DNA from: an uncultured Butyricicoccus sp. | Lineage (GTDB): Bacteria; Bacillota; Clostridia; Oscillospirales; Butyricicoccaceae | Direction of reading: 5' to 3' | Assembly (NCBI RefSeq): GCF_944381005.1 | Contig: NZ_CALWJM010000002.1 | Span: 1-64,000, forward strand | DNA: 64,000 nucleotides | In this document: piece after piece, positions 37,195 to 46,941 of the stretch | How positions within the stretch are numbered: the stretch's first letter is position 1 | Layout of the letters: every line of letters starts with the position of its first letter | Made by a program: the position numbers and the translations under genes | The notes under the pieces: generated by a model | Database searches by the model: none | What the model was told of the DNA's origin: nothing | Seen by the model: the letters and a program-made list of their open reading frames with translations, nothing else

Positions 37195-37223
37195 TTGACT
37201 TTTTACCAAAAATACGATATGAT
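37195..37223 (+). promoter_or_regulatory. Promoter for tRNA-Arg
   Basis: TTGACT (37195-37200), 17 bp, TATGAT (37218-37223), about 70 nt before the mature tRNA 5' end. Confidence 0.6.
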
Positions 37224-37301
37224 TATTGATAAGTCTGACATATGATATCAGCCTTTTTGTATATTTTAGAGTGAATGGTTTAGCCCGAAATCATTCCATA
37301 T

Positions 37302-37378
37302 GCCCCCGTAGCTCAGTTGGATAGAGCGGTCGCCTCCTAAGCGACAGGCCACTGGTTCGAACCCAGCCGGGGGTGCCA
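37302..37378 (+). tRNA. tRNA-Arg (anticodon CCU)
   Basis: 77 nt including encoded CCA. The acceptor GCCCCCG pairs with CGGGGGT; D-arm GTAGCTCAGTTGGATAGAGC; anticodon stem GTCGC/GCGAC with loop CTCCTAA, so anticodon CCT; T-arm CTGGTTCGAACCCAG. It reads AGG codons, which are rare in this genome segment. Confidence 0.97.
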
Positions 37379-37385
37379 AAAATGA

Positions 37386-37427
37386 CCGCTGTAAACGATT
37401 TTTATGTTTACAGCGGATTTTTATTTT
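37386..37427 (+). terminator. Terminator of tRNA-Arg
   Basis: CCGCTGTAAAC and GTTTACAGCGG around a 9-nt loop, followed by ATTTTTATTTT. Confidence 0.88.
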
Positions 37428-37448
37428 GCTTTGTTTTTTCAGTTTGAT

Positions 37449-38879
37449 TTATTCTTCCTGTGCACCGGGTACAGGGTCATCATCATGCCAATAATCTAAG
37501 TCCTGCCGTTTCATTCCGATATGGCTGGCATAGAACACAGGATTTTTTCCTTGTGCGCGCTGTTTGTCATAATCTTTGAGCGCCTTGACCGCCACATTGC
37601 CCAGTATTAAAATGGAAATAATACTGACAATGGCCATAAAGCCCATCAAAATATCCGCCAGATTCCAAACGGTATTAAAATTCGCCTGTGCGCCTAAGAA
37701 GATTGCGAGCAAGCAGGTCAACCGGAATACAAACAAAATCCGCTTATCATCTTTGATAAAGCGCAGATTGGATTCGGTGTAATAATAATTTCCGACCAAA
37801 CTGGAAAAAGCGAAGAAGAAAATGGCAATGGTAATAAACAGAATCCCAACCGGGCCGAAGGTGCCGCTGACGGCATCCTGTACATAGGTGATATCTTGGG
37901 ATACCGGCGCACCCGAAACCATCAAAATCATGGCCGTCGTCGAGCAAATGACCAAGGTATCCAAAAAGACCGACAGCGTTTGAATCAAGCCCTGCTTTGC
38001 CGGATGCGATACGGCTGCCGAAGCTGCGGCATTGGGTGCCGAACCCATACCAGCTTCATTGGAAAACAGACCTTTTTTGATACCTGTAACAACAGCACTT
38101 CCGGCGAAACCGCCCATGATAGCCTGCGCATCAAACGCCTGTGAAAAAATCTCACGGAAAACGCCCGGCACAGCACCCAGATGGGTTACAATCATAATCA
38201 GGCCAATCAGGATATAGCCGCCAGCCATGACAGGGACGATAACCGAAGTAATGAAACCGATTCGGTGTACGCCGCCGAAAATGACCAGCCCAGTGAGCAC
38301 CGCCATCACAATACCAATTATCATCGGCCACATGGTATCACTGTAATGCGGGATATAGTAGGCAATGGCAGTCGAGATATTGTACGTTTGCAGACCGTTA
38401 AAGCCATAGGCAAAGCAGGCAATCAGGAATACCGAAAACAGGCATCCTAACCAACGTTTTCCGATACCGCGCTGGATGTAGTAAGCCGGGCCACCGCGGA
38501 ACGAATCGCCATCTTTCACCTTATAAATCTGCGCTAAGGTCGATTCGACAAACGCCGATGCGCCGCCAATGACCGCCATCAGCCACATCCAGAACACAGC
38601 ACCGGGGCCACCGGCTGCAATGGCGGCAGCAATACCGGCAATATTGCCCGTACCGACGCGCGAAGCGGTGGAAATCATCAGCGCTTGGAAGGATGACACC
38701 TGTTTGGTGCCATTTTCATCGCGTGATTTTTCTTTTAAAATCCGAATAACATCTCCAATTCTACGCACCTGCACAAAGCGCGTGCGAATGGTAAAGTATA
38801 CACCTGCACCGATAAGCATAAAAATCAGGATATAGGTGTACATAAAGTTATTCAGTTGTCCCAAGTATTCATTCAGCAT
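37449..38879 (-). CDS. Alanine/glycine:cation symporter (AGCS family)
   Basis: 476 residues, about eleven membrane segments. AGCS signatures: STASRVGTGNIAGIAAAIAA and GLFSNEAGMGSAPNAAA. It imports alanine or glycine with Na+ (or H+). The C-terminus is a hydrophilic tail ending in acidic residues. Single-gene unit reading towards the tRNA. Confidence 0.94.
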   Translation of the reverse strand: MLNEYLGQLNNFMYTYILIFMLIGAGVYFTIRTRFVQVRRIGDVIRILKEKSRDENGTKQVSSFQALMISTASRVGTGNIAGIAAAIAAGGPGAVFWMWLMAVIGGASAFVESTLAQIYKVKDGDSFRGGPAYYIQRGIGKRWLGCLFSVFLIACFAYGFNGLQTYNISTAIAYYIPHYSDTMWPMIIGIVMAVLTGLVIFGGVHRIGFITSVIVPVMAGGYILIGLIMIVTHLGAVPGVFREIFSQAFDAQAIMGGFAGSAVVTGIKKGLFSNEAGMGSAPNAAASAAVSHPAKQGLIQTLSVFLDTLVICSTTAMILMVSGAPVSQDITYVQDAVSGTFGPVGILFITIAIFFFAFSSLVGNYYYTESNLRFIKDDKRILFVFRLTCLLAIFLGAQANFNTVWNLADILMGFMAIVSIISILILGNVAVKALKDYDKQRAQGKNPVFYASHIGMKRQDLDYWHDDDPVPGAQEE

Positions 38880-39032
38880 TCAATCTCTCCTATTCTCTCT
38901 TCCTAAAAATGCGTTATATCTATCATACCGGAAAGCGTGCAAAAATACAAGAAATAACGCCTACAATTCTAATATCCCTATAAAATCGTGAAATCCTTAA
39001 AAGTTTACCCGTTTTTCCTGTATAATACGCAC

Positions 39033-39060
39033 AAAAAAATGCCCTGTCTTTTGACAGGGC
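39033..39060 (-). terminator. Terminator of the glycosyltransferase gene
   Basis: GCCCTGTC-tttt-GACAGGGC, followed on the minus strand by ATTTTTTT. Confidence 0.85.
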
Positions 39061-39072
39061 GTTTGAAACTTC

Positions 39073-40341
39073 TTATTGAAATTCTTCAATTGATTTGCTG
39101 ATGGTGTGCGCAATCGGTTTCCATTCAATCTTACGGAACAATGCCACAATCGCAATCGGAATATAAGTAAAGATAAACAGTGGGAACGTAAACGTATAGA
39201 GTATCTTGCGCGCTGTCGTGGTGTTGATGCGCTTCCATTCGGTTATCACGGTCACGGTTGCAAAGAACAGCAAGGTCAAATAGAAACCGCCAAACGAAGA
39301 CAGAATGGAATACAGCGTCACTTTCATCAGTCCGACCGCCACCGGTGTGCTGAGCATCGCACTGACAAAGAAGAATGCGTTGACCGCAACCGAAGCCAAT
39401 GTCAGCAGCATGGCGGGCGCAACGGTCATCAGCATGTCATAGCAGGAAAAACTGCGACGCTTGAGGACACCGCCCAGCAGCTTCTTTCCATAGTGTGCAA
39501 ACACCTGATAGAAGCCCTTCGACCAGCGCAAGCGCTGATTCCATGATTGTTCAAAGGTGACCGGCTGTTCGTCGTACAGCATTGCGGTAGAGCAATAGAC
39601 TACGCGCTCACCCTCACAGGCGCAATCAATCGAAAACTGAATGTCCTCGGTCAGCAGATGATATTTCCAACCGCCGCGTGCCCGAATGACATCGCTTGCC
39701 ACCAAGAAGCCTGTGCCGGAAACCGCACAGTTTGTGCCCAAAATCATACGGGAATTGTTTAAGAACTTGGCTTCGCGCAAAAACCACAGTGCGCTGCCGG
39801 CCGAAATCCAGTTGGAGTCAAAATTTTTGGAATTGCGGTAGCTGGTAATGACGCGGTAACCGCTGTCAAATACCTTGTTCATCTCTGCCACATAATTGGC
39901 GTCCAGCAGGTTGTCGGCATCAAAGATGAAATAGCCTTCATACTGTGCCTGACCATATTCCTTTTCGATGCGCTGGAACGCATAGTCGAGTGCATAACCC
40001 TTGCCGACCTGCTGGCGGTTAAAACGCTCGAACACAATCGCGCCTGCGCGCTCGGCTACGGCTGCGGTATTGTCGGTACAGTTATCGGCGATTACAAACA
40101 CATCCAAAAGTTCGGCTGGATAATTCTGCTTTTTGATACTGTGTACCAACTCGCCTATCACGGCGCTCTCGTTACGCGCCGAAATGACAGCGGCAAATTT
40201 GTGCAATTTTTTTGCCTCTGGCGTGGGGACGCGCTTGCGGTCATGCCATAAAGCCGCCACAACATAAAATAGCTGATAGGCATAAAACACGGTAAACAAT
40301 GCAAAAATCAGCAGGTTAAATCCTTCTATGAAATGTAACAC
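39073..40341 (-). CDS. Membrane glycosyltransferase, family 2
   Basis: 422 residues. N-terminal membrane helix, then a GT-A domain: VISARNESAVIGELVHSI, DNCTDNTAAVAERAG, the metal-binding DADN, GTGFLV, and LTEDIQFSID plus QRLRWSKG, which matches the processive synthase motif (Q..RW). Three to four C-terminal helices follow. It resembles poly-glucosamine/hyaluronan/cellulose-type synthases; the product is unknown. Start GTG at 40341 after GGAGGA. Confidence 0.9.
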   Translation of the reverse strand: MLHFIEGFNLLIFALFTVFYAYQLFYVVAALWHDRKRVPTPEAKKLHKFAAVISARNESAVIGELVHSIKKQNYPAELLDVFVIADNCTDNTAAVAERAGAIVFERFNRQQVGKGYALDYAFQRIEKEYGQAQYEGYFIFDADNLLDANYVAEMNKVFDSGYRVITSYRNSKNFDSNWISAGSALWFLREAKFLNNSRMILGTNCAVSGTGFLVASDVIRARGGWKYHLLTEDIQFSIDCACEGERVVYCSTAMLYDEQPVTFEQSWNQRLRWSKGFYQVFAHYGKKLLGGVLKRRSFSCYDMLMTVAPAMLLTLASVAVNAFFFVSAMLSTPVAVGLMKVTLYSILSSFGGFYLTLLFFATVTVITEWKRINTTTARKILYTFTFPLFIFTYIPIAIVALFRKIEWKPIAHTISKSIEEFQ

Positions 40342-40620
40342 GTTGATTCCTCCAAAATGGCCCCGCCATTTTTGGGCTGCGGTGACGTTCCGACCAGCCT
40401 CTAAAACACAATCTCAATCTTTTCCGTTTGATATTATATCATTTATTCGCGCGGGAGCAACAAGCGTTTGTGCCAAAAGCACTGTAAAAAAATTGTAAAT
40501 TATCAGTAATTTGTGCATTGCTTTTTTTAAATCCGGATGAAACGCACAGATTGACCCCTGTATTTTTGTGCTTTTAGCCATCGTTTTTCAGCAATCTGCA
40601 CAATTCCGCCTCAAAAATTG

Positions 40621-41955
40621 TTACATGGTGTAACGATTCGATTTTACGCCATTTTTCGTCTTTTTTCCCGAAAACAGGATGCCCAATCCGATACCCACAA
40701 CCGCCGGTACCAGCCATCCCAAGCCGTTGGCATAAAACGGCAGCATCCGCAATCCACTTGCCAAGGTCTTTGGTATTAGGGCTACGCTATCCAATGCCGC
40801 AAGCACACTTACAACCCCTGTAAACGCAATTGTAACCGGATAGACACGCGAAAACTGTCCAATCAATGGATGCAAAAAGGCCAGCGCAATCAGCACGATT
40901 GCGACCGGATAGATGGCACCCAAAACCGGTATGGAAAAAGCCAAAATCTGATTTAAGCCAATATTAGACAGTAACATACTGGCGGCTGCAAAAAAACACG
41001 CCCATGCTTTGTAACCCAAAACTGGAAAAATTTTGGCAAAGTAGTCGCTGCAACAGGAAATCAATCCCACGCAGGTATTCAAGCAGGCGATTGCAAAAAT
41101 AAGTGCCAAAAGAATTATCCCCACTGGGCCAAACAGTTCAAGCACGATAGATTTCAAAACCTCGGTACCGTTTGCCGCCCCCGGAAAAGCTGCGCCCGAC
41201 TGCACGCCGATATAAGCCAGCGCACTGTATACCGCAAGCAAAATCACGCCGGCAAATATACCCGCTCGACAGGTTTCGCGCACCACGGTTTTGTTATCGT
41301 CCACGCCTTTGGCGCGAATATTCAGTGCAATGATAAAACCAAAATTCAGCGCGGCGATGGTATCCATGGTCTGATACCCTTCCAAAAATCCGTTGACTGC
41401 CGCACCATTTGTGTAACCTCCTACCGCCTGCCCCGGTGTGCCCATCGGGTGCAGCACACAGCCCACAAACACCACTACAATCAACGTCAACAGCGCCGGG
41501 CCGAGTAGTTTGCCCAGTCGGTCGGTCAGATGGTCAGGTTTGAGTGCAAGCAGCAGCGCAACCGCAAAAAAGACTATGGAATAGACCAATTGTGCGGCTG
41601 TTATAGAACTGCCCTGCGGCAAGAACGGCACGACTGCCATTTCAAACGAAGTGGTCGCCGTGCGCGGAATGGCCAAACATGGCCCTATGGACAAATAAAT
41701 ACAAAAGGAAAACACGGCGGCAAAGATGGGGTGTACCCGTCCAGCCAGAACAGGCAGGCCATCAGACTTTGCAACCGCAATTACGCCCAGCATGGGCAAT
41801 CCAACCGCGCTCAAGCAGAACCCTATCATAGCCGGTATGGTCTGCTGACCGGCCTGTGCGCCCAGAAACGGCGGAAAAATCAGGTTTCCCGCGCCGAAAA
41901 ACATGGAAAACAGGGTCAGTCCAACCAGCGCGCGATGCCTCATCGAAAGTTTCAT
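40621..41955 (-). CDS. brnQ: Branched-chain amino acid:cation symporter
   Basis: 444 residues, about twelve membrane segments. LTLFSMFFGAGNLIFPPFLG near the N-terminus is the BrnQ/LIVCS signature, and GPCLAIPRTATTSFEM is the second. It imports Leu/Ile/Val with Na+ or H+. The ATG overlaps the HAD gene stop by 4 nt. The 40342-40620 gap downstream of it contains nothing I can name. Confidence 0.94.
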   Translation of the reverse strand: MKLSMRHRALVGLTLFSMFFGAGNLIFPPFLGAQAGQQTIPAMIGFCLSAVGLPMLGVIAVAKSDGLPVLAGRVHPIFAAVFSFCIYLSIGPCLAIPRTATTSFEMAVVPFLPQGSSITAAQLVYSIVFFAVALLLALKPDHLTDRLGKLLGPALLTLIVVVFVGCVLHPMGTPGQAVGGYTNGAAVNGFLEGYQTMDTIAALNFGFIIALNIRAKGVDDNKTVVRETCRAGIFAGVILLAVYSALAYIGVQSGAAFPGAANGTEVLKSIVLELFGPVGIILLALIFAIACLNTCVGLISCCSDYFAKIFPVLGYKAWACFFAAASMLLSNIGLNQILAFSIPVLGAIYPVAIVLIALAFLHPLIGQFSRVYPVTIAFTGVVSVLAALDSVALIPKTLASGLRMLPFYANGLGWLVPAVVGIGLGILFSGKKTKNGVKSNRYTM

Positions 41956-42629
41956 TTGGTTGGCTCCGTTTCTGATATACTCGAAACTTTTTCAATGTAC
42001 GCTTTGGCATCCCACAGCGTATCTACAATATAGTCAGCCAGCGACAAATCCTGATTGCCCGAATCCGGATTGCGCAGCCCGATACAGGTCATGCCCGCCG
42101 CCTTTGCCGCGCGCACGCCGTTTGCCGAATCCTCAATGACCACACAATCGGCTGGTGCGCTGTGTACGCACGCGGCCGCTTTATAGAACACATCGGGCGC
42201 GGGCTTGGGGTGTTCAACGGTTTCGCCCGAAACCAGCGCTTCAAAACAGTCGATGATGCCCAATTCCTGCATCGCGGCTTGAATATCGCACATGGGCGAG
42301 GACGATGCCACCGCCATCCGATACCCCTGTTTTGCCAGCGCGCGCACCAGTTCGGGTGCGCCTTCGACCGGCGTGTATCCGTCACGCGCCAAAACTTGCT
42401 GTTTGCGGCGTGTATATGCTTCATGCAGCGCCGGACTTGTACCGCCAAGCGCAAAATCTTTTTCCAGTGTTGACCACATAAACGCATTGGTAGAGCCGAC
42501 AAACATGGCGTAATATTCCCAATCCATTGTGCGTCCAATCGCTTGGGCTAACACATCATTGAGGGCTTCATAGTGCATCCGCTCGGTTGCAACCAGTACA
42601 CCGTCCATGTCGAACAGAATTGTTTTCAC
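41952..42629 (-). CDS. HAD-superfamily phosphatase/phosphoglucomutase-like
   Basis: 225 residues. DMDGVLVATE (motif I with nucleophile Asp), ASSSP (motif II), KPAPDVF (motif III Lys) and IEDSANGVRAAKAAG (motif IV). The helical cap and sequence order fit beta-phosphoglucomutase-like or 2-deoxyglucose-6-phosphatase-like enzymes. Start GTG at 42629 with GGGA upstream (a TTG at 42632 is also possible); an ATG at 42701 adds an unlikely leader. Translationally coupled to brnQ. Confidence 0.87.
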   Translation of the reverse strand: MKTILFDMDGVLVATERMHYEALNDVLAQAIGRTMDWEYYAMFVGSTNAFMWSTLEKDFALGGTSPALHEAYTRRKQQVLARDGYTPVEGAPELVRALAKQGYRMAVASSSPMCDIQAAMQELGIIDCFEALVSGETVEHPKPAPDVFYKAAACVHSAPADCVVIEDSANGVRAAKAAGMTCIGLRNPDSGNQDLSLADYIVDTLWDAKAYIEKVSSISETEPTK

Positions 42630-42780
42630 CAAATCATTCCCTTCTTTTTTCGTATTTGCTCTATCATACAACATTTTTCCCGCATACACCAGAGGGCGCA
42701 CAACATTTCGTAGACTTGCATAAGGATGGAGTATCTGAACTATTTTTTACGCTGATTTTGCATCAAGGAGGCTCCACAAT

Positions 42781-43530
42781 ATGCCAAGTATCTATCTTTC
42801 TCCCAGTACACAAGAGTATAATTTGTACTATGACGGTTCGGGCAGCGAAGAATATTACATGAACCTGATTGCCGACGCGATGGAACCCTATTTGACCGCT
42901 TCGGGCATCGTATTCACCCGCAACACCCCGGAAATGACCGCCGCATCGTCCATCCGTGCTTCCAACGCCGGAAACTATGACGCACATGTTGCGCTGCACT
43001 CCAACGCCTCACCCGAAAGCCTTGCCGGAAAACTGCGCGGTATCGACATCTATTACTATCCCGGTTCGGAGCGCAGCCGGATTTTGGCCGATATCGTCGC
43101 CGCTCAACTGCGTAATATCTATCCGCTTCCCGAACTGGTGCAGGCGCGTCCCACCACCACCATCGGCGAAGTCTCCCGCACCCGTGCGCCAGCCATTCTG
43201 GCCGAATTGGGCTACCACGATAACCCCGATGACGCGGCGTGGATTCGCGGCAATATCGTGCCCATTGCCCGCAATCTGGTCATAGCGCTGACCACTTACT
43301 TCGGTATCCCGTTCATAGAGCCAGAACCCATCCTGACCGCAACCGTTGACCTCAACGGCGGCAATCTCAACATTCGCGCCCGTCCTTCGCTGGATGCGCC
43401 CATTCTGGGACGTGCGCCCGACGGCGCACAACTGACCGTTCTGGGAAACTGGAATGGATGGTATGTCGTGCGGTATGGCGATGTCGAAGGCTATGCGCGC
43501 TCGGAGTACATCACGCTCAACTACTCATAA
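42781..43530 (+). CDS. N-acetylmuramoyl-L-alanine amidase with SH3 domain
   Basis: 249 residues. Amidase_3 fold (~1-175): LSPSTQEYN, Glu in the GSEEYYM region, HVALHSNAS with the zinc histidine, and ILAELGYHDNPDDA with the catalytic Glu. C-terminal bacterial SH3 domain (LNIRARPSLDAPILGRAPDG). It cuts the muramyl-peptide bond. No signal peptide is seen, unusual for a wall enzyme; export could rely on lysis, spore formation or another route. AAGGAGG precedes the ATG. Confidence 0.9.
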   Translation: MPSIYLSPSTQEYNLYYDGSGSEEYYMNLIADAMEPYLTASGIVFTRNTPEMTAASSIRASNAGNYDAHVALHSNASPESLAGKLRGIDIYYYPGSERSRILADIVAAQLRNIYPLPELVQARPTTTIGEVSRTRAPAILAELGYHDNPDDAAWIRGNIVPIARNLVIALTTYFGIPFIEPEPILTATVDLNGGNLNIRARPSLDAPILGRAPDGAQLTVLGNWNGWYVVRYGDVEGYARSEYITLNYS

Positions 43531-43633
43531 TGCACTTTCCTTTTTTGCCGGTATTCACGCCTTCTGTCCCCCTTTTCTTGTGCTATTTTCCACAAAAACG
43601 CAGATTTTACCGATTCATTTCCAAAAAGTATTC

Positions 43634-43662
43634 TTGCAAATTGTCCGCCCCTGTCGTATAAT
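43634..43662 (+). promoter_or_regulatory. Promoter for nfnAB
   Basis: TTGCAA (43634-43639), 17 bp, TATAAT (43657-43662), 27 nt before the nfnA ATG. Confidence 0.72.
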
Positions 43663-43689
43663 GAAAAGCACTATGGAGGTGGATTCGGA

Positions 43690-44532
43690 ATGTATAAGAT
43701 TCTTGAGAAAAAAACATTAAATGCAAATACAAAACAGATGCTCATTGATGCACCGCACGTTGCCAAAAAAGCGCAGCCCGGTCAGTTCATCATTCTGCGC
43801 GTGAGCGAGGACGGCGAGCGCATCCCGCTCACCATCGCTTCTTACGACCGCGAAAAGGGCACCATTATGATTATTTTCCAGGAAGTCGGCGCAACGACCA
43901 AAAAACTGGGTCAGCTCGAAGTTGGCGACTGCCTGCACGACTTTGTTGGCCCGCTCGGTCGCGCCAGCGAACTGGAAGGCCTGAAGAAAGTCGCCGTTGT
44001 CGGCGGCGGTCTGGGCTGCGCCATCGCCTATCCGCAGGCCAAGGCACTGCACGAGATGGGCGCACAGGTCGATTTGATTGCCGGTTTCCGCAATAAGGAT
44101 ATCATTATCCTTGAAGATGAAATGCGCGCTGCCTGCACCAATCTGTACCTTGTCACCGACGACGGTTCCAACGGCCGTAAAGCACTGGTTACCGAAGTGC
44201 TCAAAGAGCTTATCGAAGCGGGCAACCAGTACGATGCAGTCATTGCCATCGGCCCCATGATTATGATGAAGTTCGTCAGCGAAACCACCCGTCCTTACGG
44301 CATTAAGACCATCGTTTCCATGAACTCGACGATGGTAGACGGCACTGGCATGTGCGGCGGCTGCCGCCTGTCGGTCGGCGGTGAAATCAAGTTCGCCTGC
44401 GTAGACGGCCCTGATTTTGACGGTCATCTGGTTGATTTCGACGAGTCCATGCGCCGCAGCGGTATGTATAAGACCCAAGAGAAGGCGGCAATGGAACACG
44501 AATGTAATCTGCACAAGATGGAGGTACAATAA
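43690..44532 (+). CDS. nfnA: NADH-dependent ferredoxin:NADP+ oxidoreductase subunit A
   Basis: 280 residues. Ferredoxin-NADP reductase fold: PGQFIILRVSEDGERIPLTI (FAD), VAVVGGGLGCAIAYPQAK (nucleotide), and a C-terminal [2Fe-2S] site MCGGCRLSVGGEIKFAC. Followed directly (2 nt) by nfnB. With NfnB it bifurcates electrons between NADH, ferredoxin and NADP+. The alternative label, sulfide dehydrogenase/dihydroorotate dehydrogenase electron-transfer subunit, is less likely next to nfnB. Confidence 0.92.
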   Translation: MYKILEKKTLNANTKQMLIDAPHVAKKAQPGQFIILRVSEDGERIPLTIASYDREKGTIMIIFQEVGATTKKLGQLEVGDCLHDFVGPLGRASELEGLKKVAVVGGGLGCAIAYPQAKALHEMGAQVDLIAGFRNKDIIILEDEMRAACTNLYLVTDDGSNGRKALVTEVLKELIEAGNQYDAVIAIGPMIMMKFVSETTRPYGIKTIVSMNSTMVDGTGMCGGCRLSVGGEIKFACVDGPDFDGHLVDFDESMRRSGMYKTQEKAAMEHECNLHKMEVQ

Positions 44533-44534
44533 TC

Positions 44535-45932
44535 ATGGCGAACATGTCCTTGACCAAGGTTCCAATGCCCGAACAGGAACCCAATGTACGAAATAAGAAT
44601 TTTGAGGAAGTTGCAACCGGCTATACTCCGGAAATGGCCATCGAAGAAGCAACCCGCTGCCTGAACTGCAAAAACAAGCCCTGTGTATCGGGCTGCCCGG
44701 TCGGTGTCCAGATTCCCGAATTTATCGCGCTGGTTGCCGAGGGCAAGTTCTTGGAAGCTGCCGCAAAGATTAAGGAAACTTCGGCACTTCCCGCCGTCTG
44801 CGGTCGTGTATGCCCGCAGGAAAGCCAGTGTGAGTGCAAGTGCGTGCGCGCCATCAAGGGCGAAGCGGTCGGCATTGGCCGTTTGGAACGCTTTGTTGCC
44901 GACTACGCGATGGCACACGACACCACTCCGGTTGAAAAGCCCCAGCCCAACGGTCATAAAGTTGCCGTTGTCGGTGCAGGCCCTGCCGGTCTGACCTGCG
45001 CGGGCGACCTCGCACGCAAGGGCTATGCCGTTACAGTCTTTGAAGCGCTGCACACGGCTGGCGGCGTTCTGATGTATGGTATTCCGGAGTTCCGTCTGCC
45101 CAAGGCCATTGTACAAAAGGAAATCGACAACCTCAAAGCGCTGGGCGTTACCTTTGTGCTCAACTTTGTAGTTGGCCGTTCGGAAACCATCGACGACCTG
45201 TTTGCCGACGGTTATGAAGCTATTTTCGTCGGTTCGGGTGCCGGTCTGCCCACCTTCATGCACGTTCCGGGTGAAAACTACAACGGTGTGTACTCGGCAA
45301 ACGAGTATTTGACCCGTGTAAACCTGATGAAAGCCTACAAGGAAGACTCTGACACCCCGATTCTGCGCGCAAAGCGCGTCGCAGTCGTCGGCGGCGGCAA
45401 CGTTGCAATGGACGCTGCCCGCTCGGCCAAGCGCATGGGCGCAGAGGAAGTGTACATCGTTTACCGTCGCGGTGAGGCCGAACTGCCCGCCCGTCTGGAG
45501 GAAATCCACCACGCCAAGGAAGAAGGCATTGTCTTTAAGTTCCTGACCGCTCCGGTTGAAGTGCTGGGCGACCCCGACACCTATCTGGTCACCGGCATGA
45601 AGTGCCAGCAAATGGAACTGGGTGAACCTGATGCTTCCGGCCGTCGCCGTCCGGTTCCGATTGAGGGCAGTGAATTTGTACTCGATTTGGATGCGGTCAT
45701 CGTTGCCATCGGCACCAGCCCCAACCCGCTGATTCGTTCGACCACTCCCGGTCTGGACACCAACAAGCGCGGCTGTATTGTTGCCGATGAAGAGCACGGC
45801 ATCACCTCCAAGGATGGCGTATTTGCAGGCGGTGACGCAGTCACCGGCGCGGCAACCGTTATTCTGGCAATGGGTGCTGGTAAGCGCGCGGCTGCTGCAA
45901 TGGATGAATACATCCAGAACAAGGCAAAGTAA
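44535..45932 (+). CDS. nfnB: NADH-dependent ferredoxin:NADP+ oxidoreductase subunit B (GltA-like)
   Basis: 465 residues. N-terminal Fe-S region with CLNCKNKPCVSGCPV and CGRVCPQESQCECKCV (two [4Fe-4S] clusters), then FAD-binding VVGAGPAGLTCAGDLARKG and NAD(P)-binding VVGGGNVAMDAARSAKRMG domains. It resembles the glutamate synthase small subunit, but with nfnA upstream the flavin-based bifurcating NfnAB assignment is better. The complex balances NADPH supply in fermenters. Confidence 0.93.
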   Translation: MANMSLTKVPMPEQEPNVRNKNFEEVATGYTPEMAIEEATRCLNCKNKPCVSGCPVGVQIPEFIALVAEGKFLEAAAKIKETSALPAVCGRVCPQESQCECKCVRAIKGEAVGIGRLERFVADYAMAHDTTPVEKPQPNGHKVAVVGAGPAGLTCAGDLARKGYAVTVFEALHTAGGVLMYGIPEFRLPKAIVQKEIDNLKALGVTFVLNFVVGRSETIDDLFADGYEAIFVGSGAGLPTFMHVPGENYNGVYSANEYLTRVNLMKAYKEDSDTPILRAKRVAVVGGGNVAMDAARSAKRMGAEEVYIVYRRGEAELPARLEEIHHAKEEGIVFKFLTAPVEVLGDPDTYLVTGMKCQQMELGEPDASGRRRPVPIEGSEFVLDLDAVIVAIGTSPNPLIRSTTPGLDTNKRGCIVADEEHGITSKDGVFAGGDAVTGAATVILAMGAGKRAAAAMDEYIQNKAK

Positions 45933-45944
45933 ACCGTTCTTTTG

Positions 45945-45987
45945 ACATACAAAAAGTCCTGCCAAATGGCAGGACTTTTTTGTATGT
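45945..45987. terminator. Long bidirectional terminator
   Basis: ACATACAAAAAGTCCTGCCA and its near-perfect complement around aa; carries the shared TCCTGCCA core. Confidence 0.88.
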
Positions 45988-45991
45988 CGGT

Positions 45992-46864
45992 TTAATAGGC
46001 GATGACCTCATACCCGTCCTCGGTCACAAGCACCTGAATCTCCCACTGTGCCGACGGCAATTCATCATCTGTATAGATGGTCCAGCCGTTGTCACTATCC
46101 TGAAAAATCTTAGCCGAACCCATATTGACCATCGGTTCAATCGTGAATATCAAACCGGGTGCCAGCACCATACCGGTGCCCGCTTGACTGGTGTAGCTGA
46201 CCCACGGGTCTTCATGGAACGCAAGCCCAACGCCGTGCCCGCCAATCTCGCGCACGACCGAATACCCGTTTGCCTTGGCGTGGTCGTTGACTGCCTGCCC
46301 GATGTCGCCCAGAAAGCCCCACGGTTTGACCTGTTCCAGACCCTTTTCCACACATTCTTTTGCAACACGCACCAGCTTTTCCCATTCGGGCAGCACGCTT
46401 CCAATACAGAACATGCGCGAAGAATCCGAGTAATAGCCGTCCACGATGGTGGACACATCCACATTGATGATATCACCGTCCTGCAAAATCATGTCGTCGG
46501 ACGGAATCCCGTGGCACACCTGATTGTTGACCGAGGTACACACGCTCTTGGGAAACCCTTCAAAGCCGAGCGGAGCGGGCACACCGCCCATGCGCAGCGT
46601 CTCCTCATACACCCAGCGGTCAATCTCAGCCGTTGAAATGCCCGCGCGAATGTGGGCTGCCACATAGTCGAGCACGGCAATATTGACCTTTGCACTTTTT
46701 CGGATGCCCTCAATCTGATGGGGAAGTTTAATCAATTCATTGAGCGGCACGACATGCCCTGCCGCCGCCAGTGCCTCGCGTTTTTCATCGAAATCGGCGT
46801 GGCACTTTTTGTATTTTTTCCCACTCCCGCACCAGCAAGGCTCATTTCTTCCCAGTCCTGACAT
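45992..46864 (-). CDS. map: Methionine aminopeptidase with N-terminal SEC-C finger
   Basis: 290 residues. The N-terminus NEPCWCGSGKKYKKCH is a SEC-C zinc motif; the rest is a type I methionine aminopeptidase with the five metal ligands (DVSTIVDGYYSDSSRM, GGHGVGLAFHE, FTIEPM, WEIQVLVTE). It removes initiator Met from new proteins; the finger may help ribosome binding. The ATG at 46864 follows AAAGGAG; the 22-residue upstream reading lacks a site. Confidence 0.94.
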   Translation of the reverse strand: MSGLGRNEPCWCGSGKKYKKCHADFDEKREALAAAGHVVPLNELIKLPHQIEGIRKSAKVNIAVLDYVAAHIRAGISTAEIDRWVYEETLRMGGVPAPLGFEGFPKSVCTSVNNQVCHGIPSDDMILQDGDIINVDVSTIVDGYYSDSSRMFCIGSVLPEWEKLVRVAKECVEKGLEQVKPWGFLGDIGQAVNDHAKANGYSVVREIGGHGVGLAFHEDPWVSYTSQAGTGMVLAPGLIFTIEPMVNMGSAKIFQDSDNGWTIYTDDELPSAQWEIQVLVTEDGYEVIAY

Positions 46865-46894
46865 AAACGCACTCCTTTCCAAACGATGACGCGC

Positions 46895-46927
46895 AAAAAC
46901 CGGCACAGCGCCGCCATGCCGGTTTTT
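46895..46927. terminator. Terminator of ddh
   Basis: AAAAACCGGCA and TGCCGGTTTTT around an 11-nt loop. Confidence 0.82.
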
Positions 46928-46941
46928 CAAACCATTCTAAC

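Noticed and set aside
44424..45965. 513-codon open frame antisense to nfnB
   Set aside because: Shadow of a well-supported gene.
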